Positions 18,430 to 28,892 are shown, numbered from the stretch's first letter. The stretch: 64,000 nt of DNA from Rhizobiaceae bacterium (GCA_017643495.1 JAEPNK010000001.1:849623-913622), one strand, 5' to 3'. The notes: generated by a model from the letters alone, not told the origin. A program made the numbers and translations.

Positions 18430-19815
18430 ATGGCCAGCCTGGATACGGTGTTGAAATCGATCGACGATAATCTGGAAGGTGCAGTTGAGCGTTTGTTCAA
18501 CCTCTTGCGGATCAAGAGTATTTCCACCGACCCTGCCTATACGGATGATTGTCGCAAGGCAGCAAAGTATCTGGTCGACGACCTGGTTTCGATCGGGTTT
18601 GAAGCCCGGGTGGCTGATACAACAGGTCATCCGATGGTCGTCGCCCATCATGACGGCCCGCAGGGCGCACCACATGTTCTGTTTTACGGACATTATGATG
18701 TGCAGCCTGTCGATCCTGAAAATCTGTGGGATGAACCCCCGTTCGAGCCCCGTATCCGGGAATTGCCGGACGGAACAAAACAGATGGTTGGCCGGGGAAC
18801 TTCCGATGACAAGGGGCAGTTGATGACTTTTGTCGAGGCTTGCCGTGCATGGAAAGCGGAAACCGGTGAATTGCCGTGCAGGGTGACAATATTCTTCGAG
18901 GGTGAAGAAGAATCCGGTTCTCCCTCTCTCATTCCTTTTCTTGAGGCAAACCGGGACGAATTGAAGGCTGACTTTGCATTGGTTTGTGATACAGGCATGT
19001 GGGACACCGATACGCCGTCGATCTGTACCGCCTTGCGCGGGCTTGTCGGTGAAGAGATCACAATCCATGCTGCGGACCGGGACCTTCATTCAGGTGCATA
19101 TGGTTCTGCCGCAGCCAATCCCATCCGCATACTTGCCAAGGTTCTTGCAGGGCTTCATGACGAAAACGGGCGCGTCACCCTGGAGGAGTTTTATGACGGT
19201 GTGCCGGAAACGCCTGACGAGATAATGGAAATGTGGAACGGGCTCGGGTTTTCCGAGAAGGAGTTTCTGGGAGAGATCGGTCTGTCAAATCCGGCCGGTG
19301 AAAGCGACCGTTCTGTTCTTGAGCAGATATGGGCGCGTCCGACATGTGAATTCAACGGGATTGAAGGCGGTTATACAGGCGAAGGGTTCAAGACTGTCAT
19401 TCCTGCCATTGCTTCTTCGAAAGTTTCTTTCCGCCTTGTAGGCACCCAGGACCCCATACGGGTTCGCGAGGCTTTCCGCGCATATGTCCGCTCGGCAATT
19501 CCGGGAGATTGCTCTGTCGTCTTCAAGGAGCATGGCGGCAGTCCGGCAGTGCATCTGGGTTATGACATGCCGGCCATGAAAAAGGCTGCGGAAGCCTTGA
19601 AGGAGGAGTGGGGCAGGGATGCTGCATTGACGGCCATGGGCGGGTCCATCCCCGTTGTTGGTGATTTTGCCGAATTTCTCGGCATGCAGTCTGTCCTGGT
19701 TGGATTTGCCCTTGATGATGACCGCATCCATTCACCCAATGAAAAATATGACCTGAAGAGTTTCCACAAGGGAACCCGTTCATGGGCCAGAATTCTCGAA
19801 AAGCTCGCGAACTGA
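18430..19815 (+). CDS. M20-family metallo-dipeptidase
   Basis: A 461-residue zinc peptidase of the M20 family, of the CNDP/DapE-like dipeptidase group. Metal ligands and catalytic residues are visible: HYDVQP (His, Asp), GRGTSDDKGQ (bridging Asp), FEGEEESGS (catalytic and metal Glu) and IHSPNEKY (final His). The insert domain with ADRDLHSGAYGS is the dimerisation lid. It probably releases amino acids from dipeptides in the cytosol. The start at 18430 has GGAG six bases upstream; an ATG at 18418 in the same frame overlaps that site and is less likely. Confidence 0.92.
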   Translation: MASLDTVLKSIDDNLEGAVERLFNLLRIKSISTDPAYTDDCRKAAKYLVDDLVSIGFEARVADTTGHPMVVAHHDGPQGAPHVLFYGHYDVQPVDPENLWDEPPFEPRIRELPDGTKQMVGRGTSDDKGQLMTFVEACRAWKAETGELPCRVTIFFEGEEESGSPSLIPFLEANRDELKADFALVCDTGMWDTDTPSICTALRGLVGEEITIHAADRDLHSGAYGSAAANPIRILAKVLAGLHDENGRVTLEEFYDGVPETPDEIMEMWNGLGFSEKEFLGEIGLSNPAGESDRSVLEQIWARPTCEFNGIEGGYTGEGFKTVIPAIASSKVSFRLVGTQDPIRVREAFRAYVRSAIPGDCSVVFKEHGGSPAVHLGYDMPAMKKAAEALKEEWGRDAALTAMGGSIPVVGDFAEFLGMQSVLVGFALDDDRIHSPNEKYDLKSFHKGTRSWARILEKLAN

Positions 19816-19827
19816 AGCAGGTGTTGG

Positions 19828-20538
19828 TCAAAACGGACAAGGGTCGGTGAAGCGGACCCTTTGTCCCCCGTCCGGATGGGCAATCTCCAGACTTTCGGCG
19901 TGCAACATCATGCGGCTGCTGTTTTCAACGGAACTTGGCGGCGCATAAAAGCTGTCACCCAGGATTGGATGGCCGAGATACTGCATGTGAACCCGCAACT
20001 GGTGAGAGCGCCCGGTCAGCGGTGACAGCAGCACGCGGGTGTGGTTGTCATGACGTTCAAGCACTTCCCATTGCGTAATTGCTTCTCGTCCCATACAGGT
20101 GTCGACCATCTGTTTCGGCCGGTTGTACCAGTCAGTTCGCATGGCCAGGTCCAAGGTGCCCTTGTCCTTTTCAACCCTTCCGCTGACCAGTGCCACGTAA
20201 GTCTTCCGGGTCTGGCGTTTTTCAAATTGTAATCCGAGATGGCGATGGGCCCGGGCAGTCAGCGCCATCAGGAAAATTCCGGAGGTGCCCCGGTCCAGCC
20301 GGTGCACGATCCGGCCTTCAGGAAAGCGTTCCCTTGCCCGCAATTCCAGACTGTCATGATGTGCCGGATCCCGGCCCGGAACACTGAGAAGCCCGGCAGG
20401 TTTGGAAAGAACAACCAGTTCCTGGTCGTGGTGAATGACATTCAGCCAGGGATCTGTCGGAGGGTCGTAGACAAAATCAGGCGGCGGCGGGCTATTGTTG
20501 CTCTTGGCAAGCGGACCCTGCATTCCCTTTCGTATCAT
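19828..20538 (-). CDS. RluA-family RNA pseudouridine synthase
   Basis: A 236-residue pseudouridine synthase. The catalytic segment RIVHRLDRGTSGIFLMAL contains the invariant Asp; the later TGRSHQLRVHMQYLGHPILGD is also diagnostic of the RluA branch. There is no N-terminal S4 domain, and the length is like RluA (23S rRNA U746 and tRNA U32) rather than RluC/D. The start codon overlaps the stop of the upstream hydrolase gene by one base (TGATG). Confidence 0.92.
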   Translation of the reverse strand: MIRKGMQGPLAKSNNSPPPPDFVYDPPTDPWLNVIHHDQELVVLSKPAGLLSVPGRDPAHHDSLELRARERFPEGRIVHRLDRGTSGIFLMALTARAHRHLGLQFEKRQTRKTYVALVSGRVEKDKGTLDLAMRTDWYNRPKQMVDTCMGREAITQWEVLERHDNHTRVLLSPLTGRSHQLRVHMQYLGHPILGDSFYAPPSSVENSSRMMLHAESLEIAHPDGGQRVRFTDPCPF

Positions 20539-21317
20539 CAGGCTACAAGGGTTTGAACGGTTCGCAGCAGCAGGGCAATGTCCTGGTCACGGGAAAGGCG
20601 GTGATCCCCATCCTTGATGAGGGTCATGGAGACCTCTTCTTGCGGAAGAAACTCGACAAGCTTCATTGCATGTTCATAAGGAACATCCGGATCCTTCATG
20701 CCTTGCAGGATGTGAACGGGACATCCGGTTTCAATCGGTCCGGTCATGACCCGGCTTGCTTCGCCATCATCAAGCAGTGCCTTTGTAAAGATATTCGGGT
20801 CATCTGAATATTCAGAATGCTCTTCCATGTATCCGCGTTTTTCAAGCTGCTCGCGATGGGCGTCGGAAAGACCGGGTTCCATCAACTCGTATGTGAAATC
20901 AGGGGCCGGCGCCAGGAGCAAGAGCGCCTTGATCCGGTTGCTTTCTCCCCGTTTTGCCAGTTCCTGGACCATCCTCAGGGCTACCCAGCCACCCATTGAG
21001 GAGCCCACAAGAACATGACGGCCCTGCGCACAGAAAGCATCGAACACGGCAATGCTCTCTTCCAGCCAGCGGGAGATGGTGCCTTTCATGAAGTCACCAC
21101 CGGATTCTCCGTGTCCGGAATAATCATGGCGACAACAGGCGTGTCCAGTCTCTTTCGCCCATGTTTCCAGCGCAACTGCTTTCGTTCCCAGCATGTCTGA
21201 CCGGTAACCGCCAAGCCAGACAAGGCCCGGCTCATTTCCGGGGAGATGGCGTACCGCTATCCTGCGTTCATCTGCTGGTGTGCCAACTTCCAGATATTTG
21301 GCATTCGGCTGGGTCAT
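20538..21317 (-). CDS. Alpha/beta hydrolase
   Basis: A 259-residue serine hydrolase. The nucleophile elbow is LVGSSMGGWVAL, the acid lies in QGMKDPDVPYE, and the His in IKDGDHRLSR, so the triad is complete. HDYSGHGESGG near residue 65 is the oxyanion region. The overall pattern is like the ABHD10-type thioesterases. The start at 21317 has GGAG nine bases upstream; the frame is open to an ATG at 21416 with no ribosome site. It is cotranscribed with the pseudouridine synthase and divergent from infC. Confidence 0.88.
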   Translation of the reverse strand: MTQPNAKYLEVGTPADERRIAVRHLPGNEPGLVWLGGYRSDMLGTKAVALETWAKETGHACCRHDYSGHGESGGDFMKGTISRWLEESIAVFDAFCAQGRHVLVGSSMGGWVALRMVQELAKRGESNRIKALLLLAPAPDFTYELMEPGLSDAHREQLEKRGYMEEHSEYSDDPNIFTKALLDDGEASRVMTGPIETGCPVHILQGMKDPDVPYEHAMKLVEFLPQEEVSMTLIKDGDHRLSRDQDIALLLRTVQTLVA

Positions 21318-21479
21318 GGGGACGGTCTCCATGGGGTTCGGATACGTGAGAGGATGATCAAAGGGAACCAAAACAGCCGGTGAAAAGTTTTGGTCATGAT
21401 TTTTCATTTGATTCATGCTATGGCGATCTATAGTTGATGAAAAATCAGCAAAACGTCAATTACCAAGGAGTTTACTACA

Positions 21480-22019
21480 ATTCGCAGACCACATCGGGCA
21501 CAAGCGCCCCAAAAAGGAGGACCCCGTTCGAATAATGAGATCACGGTCCCTGAAGTTCAACTGATCGATGCCGAAGGCCAGAACCACGGCACCGTTTCCA
21601 TTGAAAGGGCCCGGGAACTTGCTTCCGAACAAGGCCTTGATCTGGTGGAAATCTCACCCAACAACAATCCTCCGATCTGCAAGATCCTGGATTTTGGAAA
21701 ATACAAGTTCCAGGCCCAGAAAAAGGCCGCCGAAGCACGCAAGAAACAGAAGACCCAGTCGGTCAAGGAAATCAAGATGCGTCCGAATATCGACACGCAT
21801 GATTACGATGTGAAAATGCGTTCGGTGAACAAGTTTCTGGGTGAGGGTGACAAGGTGAAGGTCACGTTACGGTTTCGCGGCCGGGAAATGGCCCACATGG
21901 AACTTGGCATGGAACTGCTTAACCGGGTCAAGGAAGACCTGGCTGAGATATCCAAGGTTGAAGCAGAACCCAAGCTGGAAGGCCGTCAGATGATGATGGT
22001 TGTTGCACCAGCCAAATAA
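21480..22019 (+). CDS. infC: Translation initiation factor IF-3 (ATT start)
   Basis: A 179-residue IF-3. The N-domain begins [10 protein letters not shown], then [13 protein letters not shown] and [20 protein letters not shown]; the C-domain has [14 protein letters not shown] and [16 protein letters not shown]. The first in-frame ATG/GTG codons lie inside the N-domain (GTG at 21645), so the only start giving a full protein is ATT at 21480, preceded by AAGGAG nine bases upstream. ATT starts are known for infC in other bacteria, where IF-3 represses its own rare-start translation; I infer the same here. It heads the rpmI-rplT-pheS-pheT run. Confidence 0.95.
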   Translation: MRRPHRAQAPQKGGPRSNNEITVPEVQLIDAEGQNHGTVSIERARELASEQGLDLVEISPNNNPPICKILDFGKYKFQAQKKAAEARKKQKTQSVKEIKMRPNIDTHDYDVKMRSVNKFLGEGDKVKVTLRFRGREMAHMELGMELLNRVKEDLAEISKVEAEPKLEGRQMMMVVAPAK

Positions 22020-22041
22020 CAGCTTCTCGATTTTGCTTGCA

Positions 22042-22062
22042 AAAGCGCTCACTTTGCGCTTT
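22042..22062 (+). other. Hairpin in the infC-rpmI leader
   Basis: A perfect 7-bp stem, AAAGCGC at 22042-22048 with GCGCTTT at 22056-22062, around a 7-base loop, directly after infC. It has no T run. It may be part of a leader structure that controls rpmI-rplT. Confidence 0.4.
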
Positions 22063-22114
22063 ATGCACGCTCAAGACGGTCTGGCAGGGCATGCCATGGC
22101 TGTCTTCAACGCGA

Positions 22115-22142
22115 AGCTCCGCTCTGGTCGGCGGGGCTTTTG
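22115..22142 (+). terminator. Attenuator-like hairpin before rpmI
   Basis: AGCTCCGC at 22115-22122 pairs with GCGGGGCT at 22131-22138 (one G-U), followed by TTTT. It lies 42 bases before rpmI, so it looks like an intercistronic terminator or attenuator, where ribosomal protein L20 feedback could act. The regulatory role is inferred. Confidence 0.5.
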
Positions 22143-22183
22143 ATTTTCCGACATGAGAGCCGGATTGAAGAAAGGAAAGCGAA

Positions 22184-22384
22184 ATGCCCAAGATGAAGAC
22201 CAAGTCCAGCGTTAAAAAACGCTTCAAGGTGACAAAGAGCGGCAAGGTAAAGGTCGCTCAGGCCGGCAAACAGCACGGCATGATCAAACGTTCCAACAAG
22301 TTCATTCGCAATGCACGCGGCACCATGGTGTTGAGCGAGGCTGACGCGAAAATCGTCAAACAATTCATGCCTTACAGCAAGTAG
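22184..22384 (+). CDS. rpmI: 50S ribosomal protein L35
   Basis: A 66-residue, lysine-rich ribosomal protein. The start [20 protein letters not shown] and the middle [18 protein letters not shown] are typical of L35. GAAAGG lies upstream of the ATG. It stands between infC and rplT, the universal order, and its expression is expected to follow L20 feedback. Confidence 0.97.
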   Translation: MPKMKTKSSVKKRFKVTKSGKVKVAQAGKQHGMIKRSNKFIRNARGTMVLSEADAKIVKQFMPYSK

Positions 22385-22413
22385 TGGCATAAGACAGTTT
22401 CAGGAGCACGATC

Positions 22414-22815
22414 ATGGCACGAGTAAAACGCGGTGTAACCGCCCACGCAAAACACAAGAAAGTCCTCAAGAAGGCAAAAGGTTATTACGGTTCGCGCAAG
22501 AACACGATCCGTATCGCAAAACAGGCGGTGGAGAAGGCGGATCAATATGCCTATCGCGACCGCAAGGTTCGCAAGCGCAATTTCCGTTCGCTCTGGATTC
22601 AGCGCATCAATGCAGGTGCCCGTGAAAACGGACTGACCTATGGTCGCCTTGTTGATGGCCTGACAAAATCCGGCATTGAAGTCGACCGCAAGGTTCTTTC
22701 CGATCTGGCCATTCATGAGCCACAGGCATTTGCTGCACTTTGCGCAAAGGCAAAAGACGCTCTTGCCTATCTGAAAGACAAGACTCCTAACGAGTTTGAG
22801 GCAGCCGTCAGATAA
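22414..22815 (+). CDS. rplT: 50S ribosomal protein L20
   Basis: A 133-residue ribosomal protein needed for 50S assembly. [20 protein letters not shown], then GYYGSRKN and [20 protein letters not shown], is the conserved L20 core; the C-terminal half with [20 protein letters not shown] is the rRNA- and mRNA-binding globular domain. It ends the infC-rpmI-rplT unit, with a strong terminator just after. Confidence 0.98.
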   Translation: MARVKRGVTAHAKHKKVLKKAKGYYGSRKNTIRIAKQAVEKADQYAYRDRKVRKRNFRSLWIQRINAGARENGLTYGRLVDGLTKSGIEVDRKVLSDLAIHEPQAFAALCAKAKDALAYLKDKTPNEFEAAVR

Positions 22816-22842
22816 TCTGTCAGCCGTCGCACCCGATTTTTG

Positions 22843-22878
22843 AAAACCGCACCGGCTGCAGAGCTTGTGCGGTTTTTT
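22843..22878 (+). terminator. Rho-independent terminator after rplT
   Basis: AAAACCGCAC at 22843-22852 pairs with GTGCGGTTTT at 22867-22876 and is followed by further T. It lies 28 bases after the L20 stop and separates the ribosomal unit from pheS, 110 bases downstream. Confidence 0.9.
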
Positions 22879-22985
22879 GTTTGGGGTGTGAATTGCCGGT
22901 TGGAACGGGTCAAAACAACGTCTGGAAATAAACCTGAATATGGGGTTTAAACAGCATGGGAAAAATGAAGGACTAATCAGGTCAA

Positions 22986-24068
22986 ATGACTGACATTGAA
23001 AAGCTTGAAAGCTCGATACTTGCTGACATTGATACAGCTTCTGATGAAGCCGCGCTGGAAGCGGTCAGGGTAGCTGCGCTTGGCAAGAAGGGATCAATTT
23101 CCGAGGTAATGAAAACGCTCGGAAGAATGTCCAATGAAGAGCGCAAGGAGATGGGCCCAAAGTTGAACGGGCTTAAAACAGCGATTGCCGACGCCATTGC
23201 ATCACGCAAGGAAATTCTCAAGCGCGAAGCGATTGAAAAGCGCCTTGTTTCAGAAACAACAGATGTCACCCTGCCGGTTCGACAGTCTCCGGCAGAAGCA
23301 GGCCGCATTCACCCGATCAGCCAGGTGATGGATGAGATAACAGCGATTTTCGCTGACATGGGCTTTTCGGTTGCCGAGGGGCCGGACATCGAGACGGATT
23401 ACTACAATTTCGTAGCGCTCAATTTTCCGGAAGGCCATCCTGCGCGCGAGATGCACGACACGTTTTTCATGGAGCCTGATGAAAACGGTGAACGCAAGGT
23501 GCTGCGTACCCATACTTCACCCGTTCAGATACGGACGATGGAAACTCAGGAACCACCAATCCGCATTGTAATTCCGGGCAAGACCTACCGGTTCGACAGC
23601 GATGCAACCCATTCGCCGATGTTTCACCAATTGGAAGGTTTGGTGATCGACAAATCAGCCAATATTGCCAACCTGAAATGGGTTCTGGAAGAATTCTGCA
23701 AGGCGTTTTTCGAGGTTGATGCGGTGAAAATGCGGTTTCGGCCGTCCTTCTTCCCGTTCACCGAACCCTCGCTGGAGGTCGATATCCAGTGCGACCGTTC
23801 AGGCAATGAGGTCCGGTTTGGTGAAGGCGATGACTGGATGGAAATTCTGGGCTGCGGCATGGTACATCCGAATGTGTTGCGCAATTGCAATCTCGATCCG
23901 GATGTTTATCAGGGCTTTGCTTGGGGAATGGGTATCGACCGGATCGCAATGCTGAAATACGGCATGCCCGACCTTCGCGATTTCTTCAATGCCGATGTCC
24001 GCTGGATCAGGCATTACGGCTTCCGCCCGCTAGATATTCCAACCCTGTTTGGGGGATTGAGTGGATGA
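22986..24068 (+). CDS. pheS: Phenylalanine-tRNA ligase alpha subunit
   Basis: A 360-residue catalytic subunit of the alpha2-beta2 enzyme that charges tRNA-Phe. The N-terminal coiled coil (about 1-85) binds tRNA; the class II core has [19 protein letters not shown], motif 2 in [20 protein letters not shown] and motif 3 in [21 protein letters not shown] lies upstream of the ATG. Its stop overlaps the ATG of an unknown small gene (ATGA), and pheT follows that. Confidence 0.98.
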   Translation: MTDIEKLESSILADIDTASDEAALEAVRVAALGKKGSISEVMKTLGRMSNEERKEMGPKLNGLKTAIADAIASRKEILKREAIEKRLVSETTDVTLPVRQSPAEAGRIHPISQVMDEITAIFADMGFSVAEGPDIETDYYNFVALNFPEGHPAREMHDTFFMEPDENGERKVLRTHTSPVQIRTMETQEPPIRIVIPGKTYRFDSDATHSPMFHQLEGLVIDKSANIANLKWVLEEFCKAFFEVDAVKMRFRPSFFPFTEPSLEVDIQCDRSGNEVRFGEGDDWMEILGCGMVHPNVLRNCNLDPDVYQGFAWGMGIDRIAMLKYGMPDLRDFFNADVRWIRHYGFRPLDIPTLFGGLSG

Positions 24069-24553
24069 CCCTGTTTTCTGATGCTGCCCTTCTCAAAGGC
24101 GATTATGCCAAGATGTTGAAAAACCCGCCCGGTGAAGCCGAGTGGAAAAAGGCGGCATGCGACAACGGATCTGAAGAGGCGGCACAGGCAATTGCCAAGC
24201 AGATTTTCGGCTTTCAACAGTCGCTTGACCAGAAAACCGAAAAACTGGAAGTCATTGCATTGTCTGCGGTTGGCCCTGTGAAGGTGCTTGGTATCAGCCC
24301 CATGGAAGGGGATCTGATGCGCATTGACGGGATCAATCCGGTTGAGAAAAAACCCGTGGCGATTATCCAGCATGTCGAACAGGTTTCCCTTACATTCACC
24401 AAGACGCCGGTAGAGCCTGAGAACCCGGATGATGACGGACTCAAAATCGGTTACGTCATCTTCGACGAACTGACCGAGCGCAAGAAAGAGCGCGATGCGA
24501 GCAAACGCAAGAAGCCGCGCGCCAAGTCTTCCGAAAAAGGAAAATCCAAGTAA
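24065..24553 (+). CDS. Conserved hypothetical protein between pheS and pheT
   Basis: A 162-residue soluble protein that I cannot assign. The middle is beta-rich, with [20 protein letters not shown] then [16 protein letters not shown], and the C-terminus is a highly basic tail ([17 protein letters not shown]). No enzyme motif or membrane segment is seen. Start and stop both overlap neighbours: the ATG overlaps the pheS stop by four bases and the TAA overlaps the pheT ATG by one, so it is translationally coupled to both. A basic tail could mean RNA binding, perhaps tRNA or rRNA, but that is only inference. Confidence 0.8.
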   Translation: MTLFSDAALLKGDYAKMLKNPPGEAEWKKAACDNGSEEAAQAIAKQIFGFQQSLDQKTEKLEVIALSAVGPVKVLGISPMEGDLMRIDGINPVEKKPVAIIQHVEQVSLTFTKTPVEPENPDDDGLKIGYVIFDELTERKKERDASKRKKPRAKSSEKGKSK

Positions 24554-26970
24554 TGAAATTCACACTCTCCTGGCTGAAGGATCATCTGGAAACCGATGCA
24601 TCCCTTGAGGAAATAGTCGAAACGCTCACCCGTATCGGGCTTGAAGTTGAGGCCGTGGATGACAAGGCGCAGTTTGCACCTTTCCGTATCGCGAAAGTCC
24701 TAACTGCAGAAAAGCATCCTGACGCCGACAAGCTTCAGGTTCTTTCCGTCGATACAGGCAATGGAAATCCGGTTCAGGTCGTTTGTGGTGCTCCCAATGC
24801 GCGGGCCGGTCTGGTCGGGGCATTTGCCGCACCCGGGGTCTATGTGCCCGGTATCGACCTGACCCTTTCGGTCGGGAACATTCGTGGTGTCGAAAGCCAT
24901 GGCATGATGTGCTCGGAACGCGAACTCGAGATGTCGGACAGCCATGACGGAATTATTGACCTGCCGGAAGATGCGCCTGTGGGGCAGTCTTTTGCAGATT
25001 ATGCCGGCCTCAATGATCCGGTAATCGAGATTGGAATTACGCCCAACCGTCCGGATGCACTTGGTGTAGCAGGTATTGCACGTGATCTGGAAGCTGCCGG
25101 ACTTGGGAAGGTGAAAGCCGTTGAAGTTCCTGTTCCTGAAGGAAAGTTTGATTGCCCGGTCAGTGTAAAGCTCGATTTCGACAAGTCGGTTGAGGATTTA
25201 TGCCCGGCTTTCGGCTTGCGTTATGTGCGTGGCGTCAAAAACGGGCCGTCGCCGAAATGGATGCAGCAGCGTCTCATTGCCATAGGTCTTCGTCCGATAT
25301 CTGCCCTTGTTGATATTACAAACTATGTAACCTTTGATCGCGGCCGTCCGCTTCACGTATTTGATGCGGACAAGGTGACCGGTGACCTCGTGGTACGGCG
25401 TGGCAAGGAAGGGGAAACCTATCTTGGGCTTGATGACAAGGAATACACAGTCGGACCGGCAAATTGCGTCATTGCAGACGAAAAGGGCATGGAATCCCTT
25501 GCCGGTATTATGGGTGGAGAAGAATCCGGCTGTTCTGCCGACACGGTGAATGTGCTGGTTGAATCTGCCCTCTGGGATCCGATGAACATTGCACGGACCG
25601 GACGTGATCTCGGCATCAACACGGATGCCCGGTACCGCTTTGAGCGTGGCGTTGATCCGGCCTTCATGGTACCTGGCCTTGATCTTGGTACCAGTCTTGT
25701 TTTGGAGCTTTGCGGTGGCGAAGCTTCTCATTCAGTGATTGCCGGTGAAGTTCCTGAGCCGGAACTTGTCATTGATTTTCCTGTTTCCGAAGTTGCTAGG
25801 TTGACCGGTATTGATGTCTCTTCCGACAAGTGCGCCGAAATTCTCCAGCAACTGGGTTTTGCCGTGAAAGGATCAGGCGAACGCTTGATGGTGACAGTTC
25901 CCAGCTGGCGACCGGACGTTTCGGGCAAAGCCGACCTTGTTGAAGAGGTCATGCGGATCAACGGCATCAACGAGATTGAGCCTCAACCGCTGCCGTCCAT
26001 GGCCTCGGTCGGCGGCAAGATCCTCACAACTGGCCAGTTGAGGGTGCGCAACGCGCGTCGTGTGCTTGCTTCGCGGGGCATGCTGGAAGCTGTAACCTGG
26101 TCATTCATCCCAAAATCCCACGCGGAAGCCTTTGGAGGCGGAAACCGGACAACAAGGCTGGCCAATCCGATCTCGCAGGAAATGGCCTACATGCGCCCGT
26201 CACTTTTGCCAGCATTGCTTTCAGCAGCCGGGAGAAACCACGACCGTGGCCAGTCCGATGTTGCCCTGTTCGAGGTTGCGAACATCTATCAGGGGGACAC
26301 ACCTGATACCCAGCACCGGGTTGCCGGAGGCATTCGCCGCGGTACGGCAACCATGACCGGGGGTGGCCGTGACTGGAGTGAACCGGGAAGACCGGTAACT
26401 GTCTACGATGCCAAGGCTGACGCCCTTGCGGTTCTGGAAGCTTGCGGACTTGACCCTTCCAAGGTCCAGATTTCAAATGGCGGGCCTGACTGGTACCATC
26501 CCGGACGAAGTGGCACGCTGCAACTTGGGCCCAAGCTTGTGCTTGGCCACTTTGGTGAGTTGCATCCACTGACCTTGGAAACGCTTGACGTCACCGGTCC
26601 CGTGACCGGCTTTGAGATCATGCTGGATGTTCTGCCTCAACCACGCCGGAAAGCAACCAAGACAAAACCGCCTCTCAACATGACAAGTTTTCAGTCCGTC
26701 ATGCGGGATTTTGCATTTGTTGTTTCCACCGAAACCGATGCCCAGAGTTTGTTGCGAGCAGCAGCGGGCACTGACAAGACCCTCATTTCGGATGTACGTG
26801 TGTTCGATATTTTTGAAGGACCCTCTCTGGGTGAGGGCAAGCGCTCCATTGCGATCGAGGTTGAACTCCAGCCAACTGACAAAACGCTTACGGACGAGGA
26901 AATTTCGTCGGTCTCGGAGCGGATTGTTGCCAATGTCGTAAAAGCGACCGGCGGTAGTTTGCGCGGCTGA
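24553..26970 (+). CDS. pheT: Phenylalanine-tRNA ligase beta subunit
   Basis: An 805-residue beta subunit. It has the N-terminal tRNA-binding OB-fold (about 40-150, [18 protein letters not shown] and [11 protein letters not shown]), the B3/B4 editing domain (about 210-380), B5 (about 400-470, with [20 protein letters not shown]), the catalytic-like fold and the C-terminal ferredoxin-fold anticodon-binding domain (about 710-805). All expected domains are present. It is the third gene of the coupled pheS-x-pheT group. Confidence 0.98.
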   Translation: MKFTLSWLKDHLETDASLEEIVETLTRIGLEVEAVDDKAQFAPFRIAKVLTAEKHPDADKLQVLSVDTGNGNPVQVVCGAPNARAGLVGAFAAPGVYVPGIDLTLSVGNIRGVESHGMMCSERELEMSDSHDGIIDLPEDAPVGQSFADYAGLNDPVIEIGITPNRPDALGVAGIARDLEAAGLGKVKAVEVPVPEGKFDCPVSVKLDFDKSVEDLCPAFGLRYVRGVKNGPSPKWMQQRLIAIGLRPISALVDITNYVTFDRGRPLHVFDADKVTGDLVVRRGKEGETYLGLDDKEYTVGPANCVIADEKGMESLAGIMGGEESGCSADTVNVLVESALWDPMNIARTGRDLGINTDARYRFERGVDPAFMVPGLDLGTSLVLELCGGEASHSVIAGEVPEPELVIDFPVSEVARLTGIDVSSDKCAEILQQLGFAVKGSGERLMVTVPSWRPDVSGKADLVEEVMRINGINEIEPQPLPSMASVGGKILTTGQLRVRNARRVLASRGMLEAVTWSFIPKSHAEAFGGGNRTTRLANPISQEMAYMRPSLLPALLSAAGRNHDRGQSDVALFEVANIYQGDTPDTQHRVAGGIRRGTATMTGGGRDWSEPGRPVTVYDAKADALAVLEACGLDPSKVQISNGGPDWYHPGRSGTLQLGPKLVLGHFGELHPLTLETLDVTGPVTGFEIMLDVLPQPRRKATKTKPPLNMTSFQSVMRDFAFVVSTETDAQSLLRAAAGTDKTLISDVRVFDIFEGPSLGEGKRSIAIEVELQPTDKTLTDEEISSVSERIVANVVKATGGSLRG

Positions 26971-27065
26971 ACCTGTTTCATGCGCTGTTGGTTTGATTTG
27001 ACTTGATGCCTTGGAAAGGGTGATCCTTGCCAGAAATCGGGTCATGATTCTGGAGCGGATTTGAG

Positions 27066-28142
27066 ATGAAACGGAAAGCCGGATTTTTCCTGACAGGCAT
27101 TATGGTTGCCGGCATGCTGGCTCCGGAGGTTTTTGCGCAGACACCAGCCAAGAAACTCTTTGGAAGCAAGCCGCTGCCAGCGGCAATGAAGGCGCAGGTT
27201 CACGGGTTTTATACCAAGGGTTGCGTGGCGGGTGCCATTGCAATCCCCGTCGACGGCCCCAACTGGCAGGCAATGAGGCTGTCCAGAAACCGTCGCTGGG
27301 GACATCCCGAACTCATTGCCACGATAGAAAGTCTTTCCGTAAAGGCCAAGCAGGACGGCTGGAACGGCTTGCTGGTCGGAGACATCTCGCAACCGCGCGG
27401 CGGGCCGATGTTGACAGGCCATCGCTCGCACCAGATCGGGCTCGATGCTGATCTCTGGTTCAATCCGATGCCTGATCGGCGCATGAGCTATAATGAGCGG
27501 GAAAATATATCGGCCGTATCTGTCTTGAAAAAGGGTTCGTTCTACGTTGATGAAAGCAGATGGACCCGTGCGCATACAATGTTGCTGTACCACGCGGCGA
27601 GTTTTCGGAACATCGAGCGGGTGCTGGTTCATCCCGGTGTCAAGAAAAAGCTCTGCGATACCGTGAAGGGGGATCGCTCCTGGTTGAGAAAAATCCGCCC
27701 GACCTGGGGGCACCATTATCATTTTCACTTGCGCATGGCCTGTCCTTCCGGCTCTCCCGATTGCAGAAAGCAGGCGGCCACGCCCTCCAAGACTGGTTGT
27801 AATGACGGCTCACTTGACTGGTGGTTCAAGGAAGGACTGGTTCCCAAGAAACCAACCGGCAAAAAGCCAAAGCCAAGACGCGAGTTGCGCGTTGGTGACC
27901 TTCCTGATGCTTGTAGTGCAGTGCTGCAGGCGGGAGCTCCGAGTATTGCGTCAGCCACCTATCGCCCGGTTCAGGCACAGGGGTTTGTTGCTCCCGAAAT
28001 CGCCATCCCGGAATTTTCCACGGCTACCGTTCTGAAAGGCAGGAATATCGAAGCCACAGGTAAGTCGGTGGCAAACATCACTGGGGTTGAGACAAACGGC
28101 GCCTTGTCCAGAGTGCCGGTTCCCACGCCCCGCCCGCGATAG
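27066..28142 (+). CDS. mepA: Penicillin-insensitive murein endopeptidase
   Basis: A 358-residue periplasmic LAS-type zinc endopeptidase that cuts D-Ala-mDAP cross-links in peptidoglycan. A signal peptide ends near E-V-F-A-Q. Zinc ligands are seen in TGHRSHQIGLDADLWF (His, Asp) and GHHYHFHLRM (His-x-His), with AHTMLLYHAA between. The C-terminal 90 residues after the catalytic domain are a Pro/Lys-rich extension beyond E. coli MepA (274 residues). The six cysteines of the family are mostly present (GCVAG, LCDTV, ACPSG, DCRK, GCNDG). Confidence 0.93.
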   Translation: MKRKAGFFLTGIMVAGMLAPEVFAQTPAKKLFGSKPLPAAMKAQVHGFYTKGCVAGAIAIPVDGPNWQAMRLSRNRRWGHPELIATIESLSVKAKQDGWNGLLVGDISQPRGGPMLTGHRSHQIGLDADLWFNPMPDRRMSYNERENISAVSVLKKGSFYVDESRWTRAHTMLLYHAASFRNIERVLVHPGVKKKLCDTVKGDRSWLRKIRPTWGHHYHFHLRMACPSGSPDCRKQAATPSKTGCNDGSLDWWFKEGLVPKKPTGKKPKPRRELRVGDLPDACSAVLQAGAPSIASATYRPVQAQGFVAPEIAIPEFSTATVLKGRNIEATGKSVANITGVETNGALSRVPVPTPRPR

Positions 28143-28190
28143 AGGGGACGTGGCGCGTTGAGAACCATCTTCGGGTGAGGGGCGACAGGA

Positions 28191-28859
28191 TCAGCCGCTT
28201 TGAACGCCGGTTCCAATCGGGCAGGAAACACCTGTACCGCCTATGCCACAATATCCGTCAGGGTTTTTTGCAAGATATTGCTGGTGATATTCCTCAGCAA
28301 AGAAAAAGTCGCCTGCGTCTTCTATTTCGGTGGTTATCTTGCGGCTGACACCGGATTGCTGAAGGGCTTCCTGATAGGCTTCGCGTGATGCAATAGCGGC
28401 CATTTTCTGCCCTTCATTGGAAGTGTAAATTCCGGACCGGTATTGGGTGCCAATGTCGTTTCCCTGCCTGTTGCCCTGTGTCGGGTCATGACCTTCCCAG
28501 AAGATTTTCAGCAAATCCTCATAGGAAACAATTTTTGGATCATACACGACCAAAACCACTTCATTGTGCCCGGTCATGCCGGAACAGACCTCCTTGTAAG
28601 TGGCGTTTTGTGTATATCCTGCTGCATAGCCAACCGCGGTGACGTATACGCCTTCCCTATTCCAGAACATCCGTTCAACACCCCAGAAGCAGCCCATGCC
28701 AAAGACTGCGGTTTCCATGCCCTCGGGGTAAGGTGAGTGAAGCGGATTGCCATTGACAAAATGATGCGTGCCGGAATCAATTACCTCATTCCGGCCCTTT
28801 AGCGCGGTTTGTGCAGAAGGTTTGTTGAGTTTTCTGTCAAACATTTGTGCGAGGAACAT
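28191..28859 (-). CDS. msrA: Peptide-methionine (S)-S-oxide reductase
   Basis: A 222-residue MsrA that repairs S-methionine sulfoxide. The active site is [14 protein letters not shown], with the catalytic Cys; [24 protein letters not shown] and [20 protein letters not shown] are the other family blocks, and C-terminal resolving cysteines are present ([13 protein letters not shown]). The roughly 45-residue N-terminal extension matches the longer bacterial MsrA form. The start is the first Met of the frame at 28859. Confidence 0.95.
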   Translation of the reverse strand: MFLAQMFDRKLNKPSAQTALKGRNEVIDSGTHHFVNGNPLHSPYPEGMETAVFGMGCFWGVERMFWNREGVYVTAVGYAAGYTQNATYKEVCSGMTGHNEVVLVVYDPKIVSYEDLLKIFWEGHDPTQGNRQGNDIGTQYRSGIYTSNEGQKMAAIASREAYQEALQQSGVSRKITTEIEDAGDFFFAEEYHQQYLAKNPDGYCGIGGTGVSCPIGTGVQSG

Positions 28860-28892
28860 TTTTTGTTTCCTTTCCTTGCGGGCCTGAAAGTG

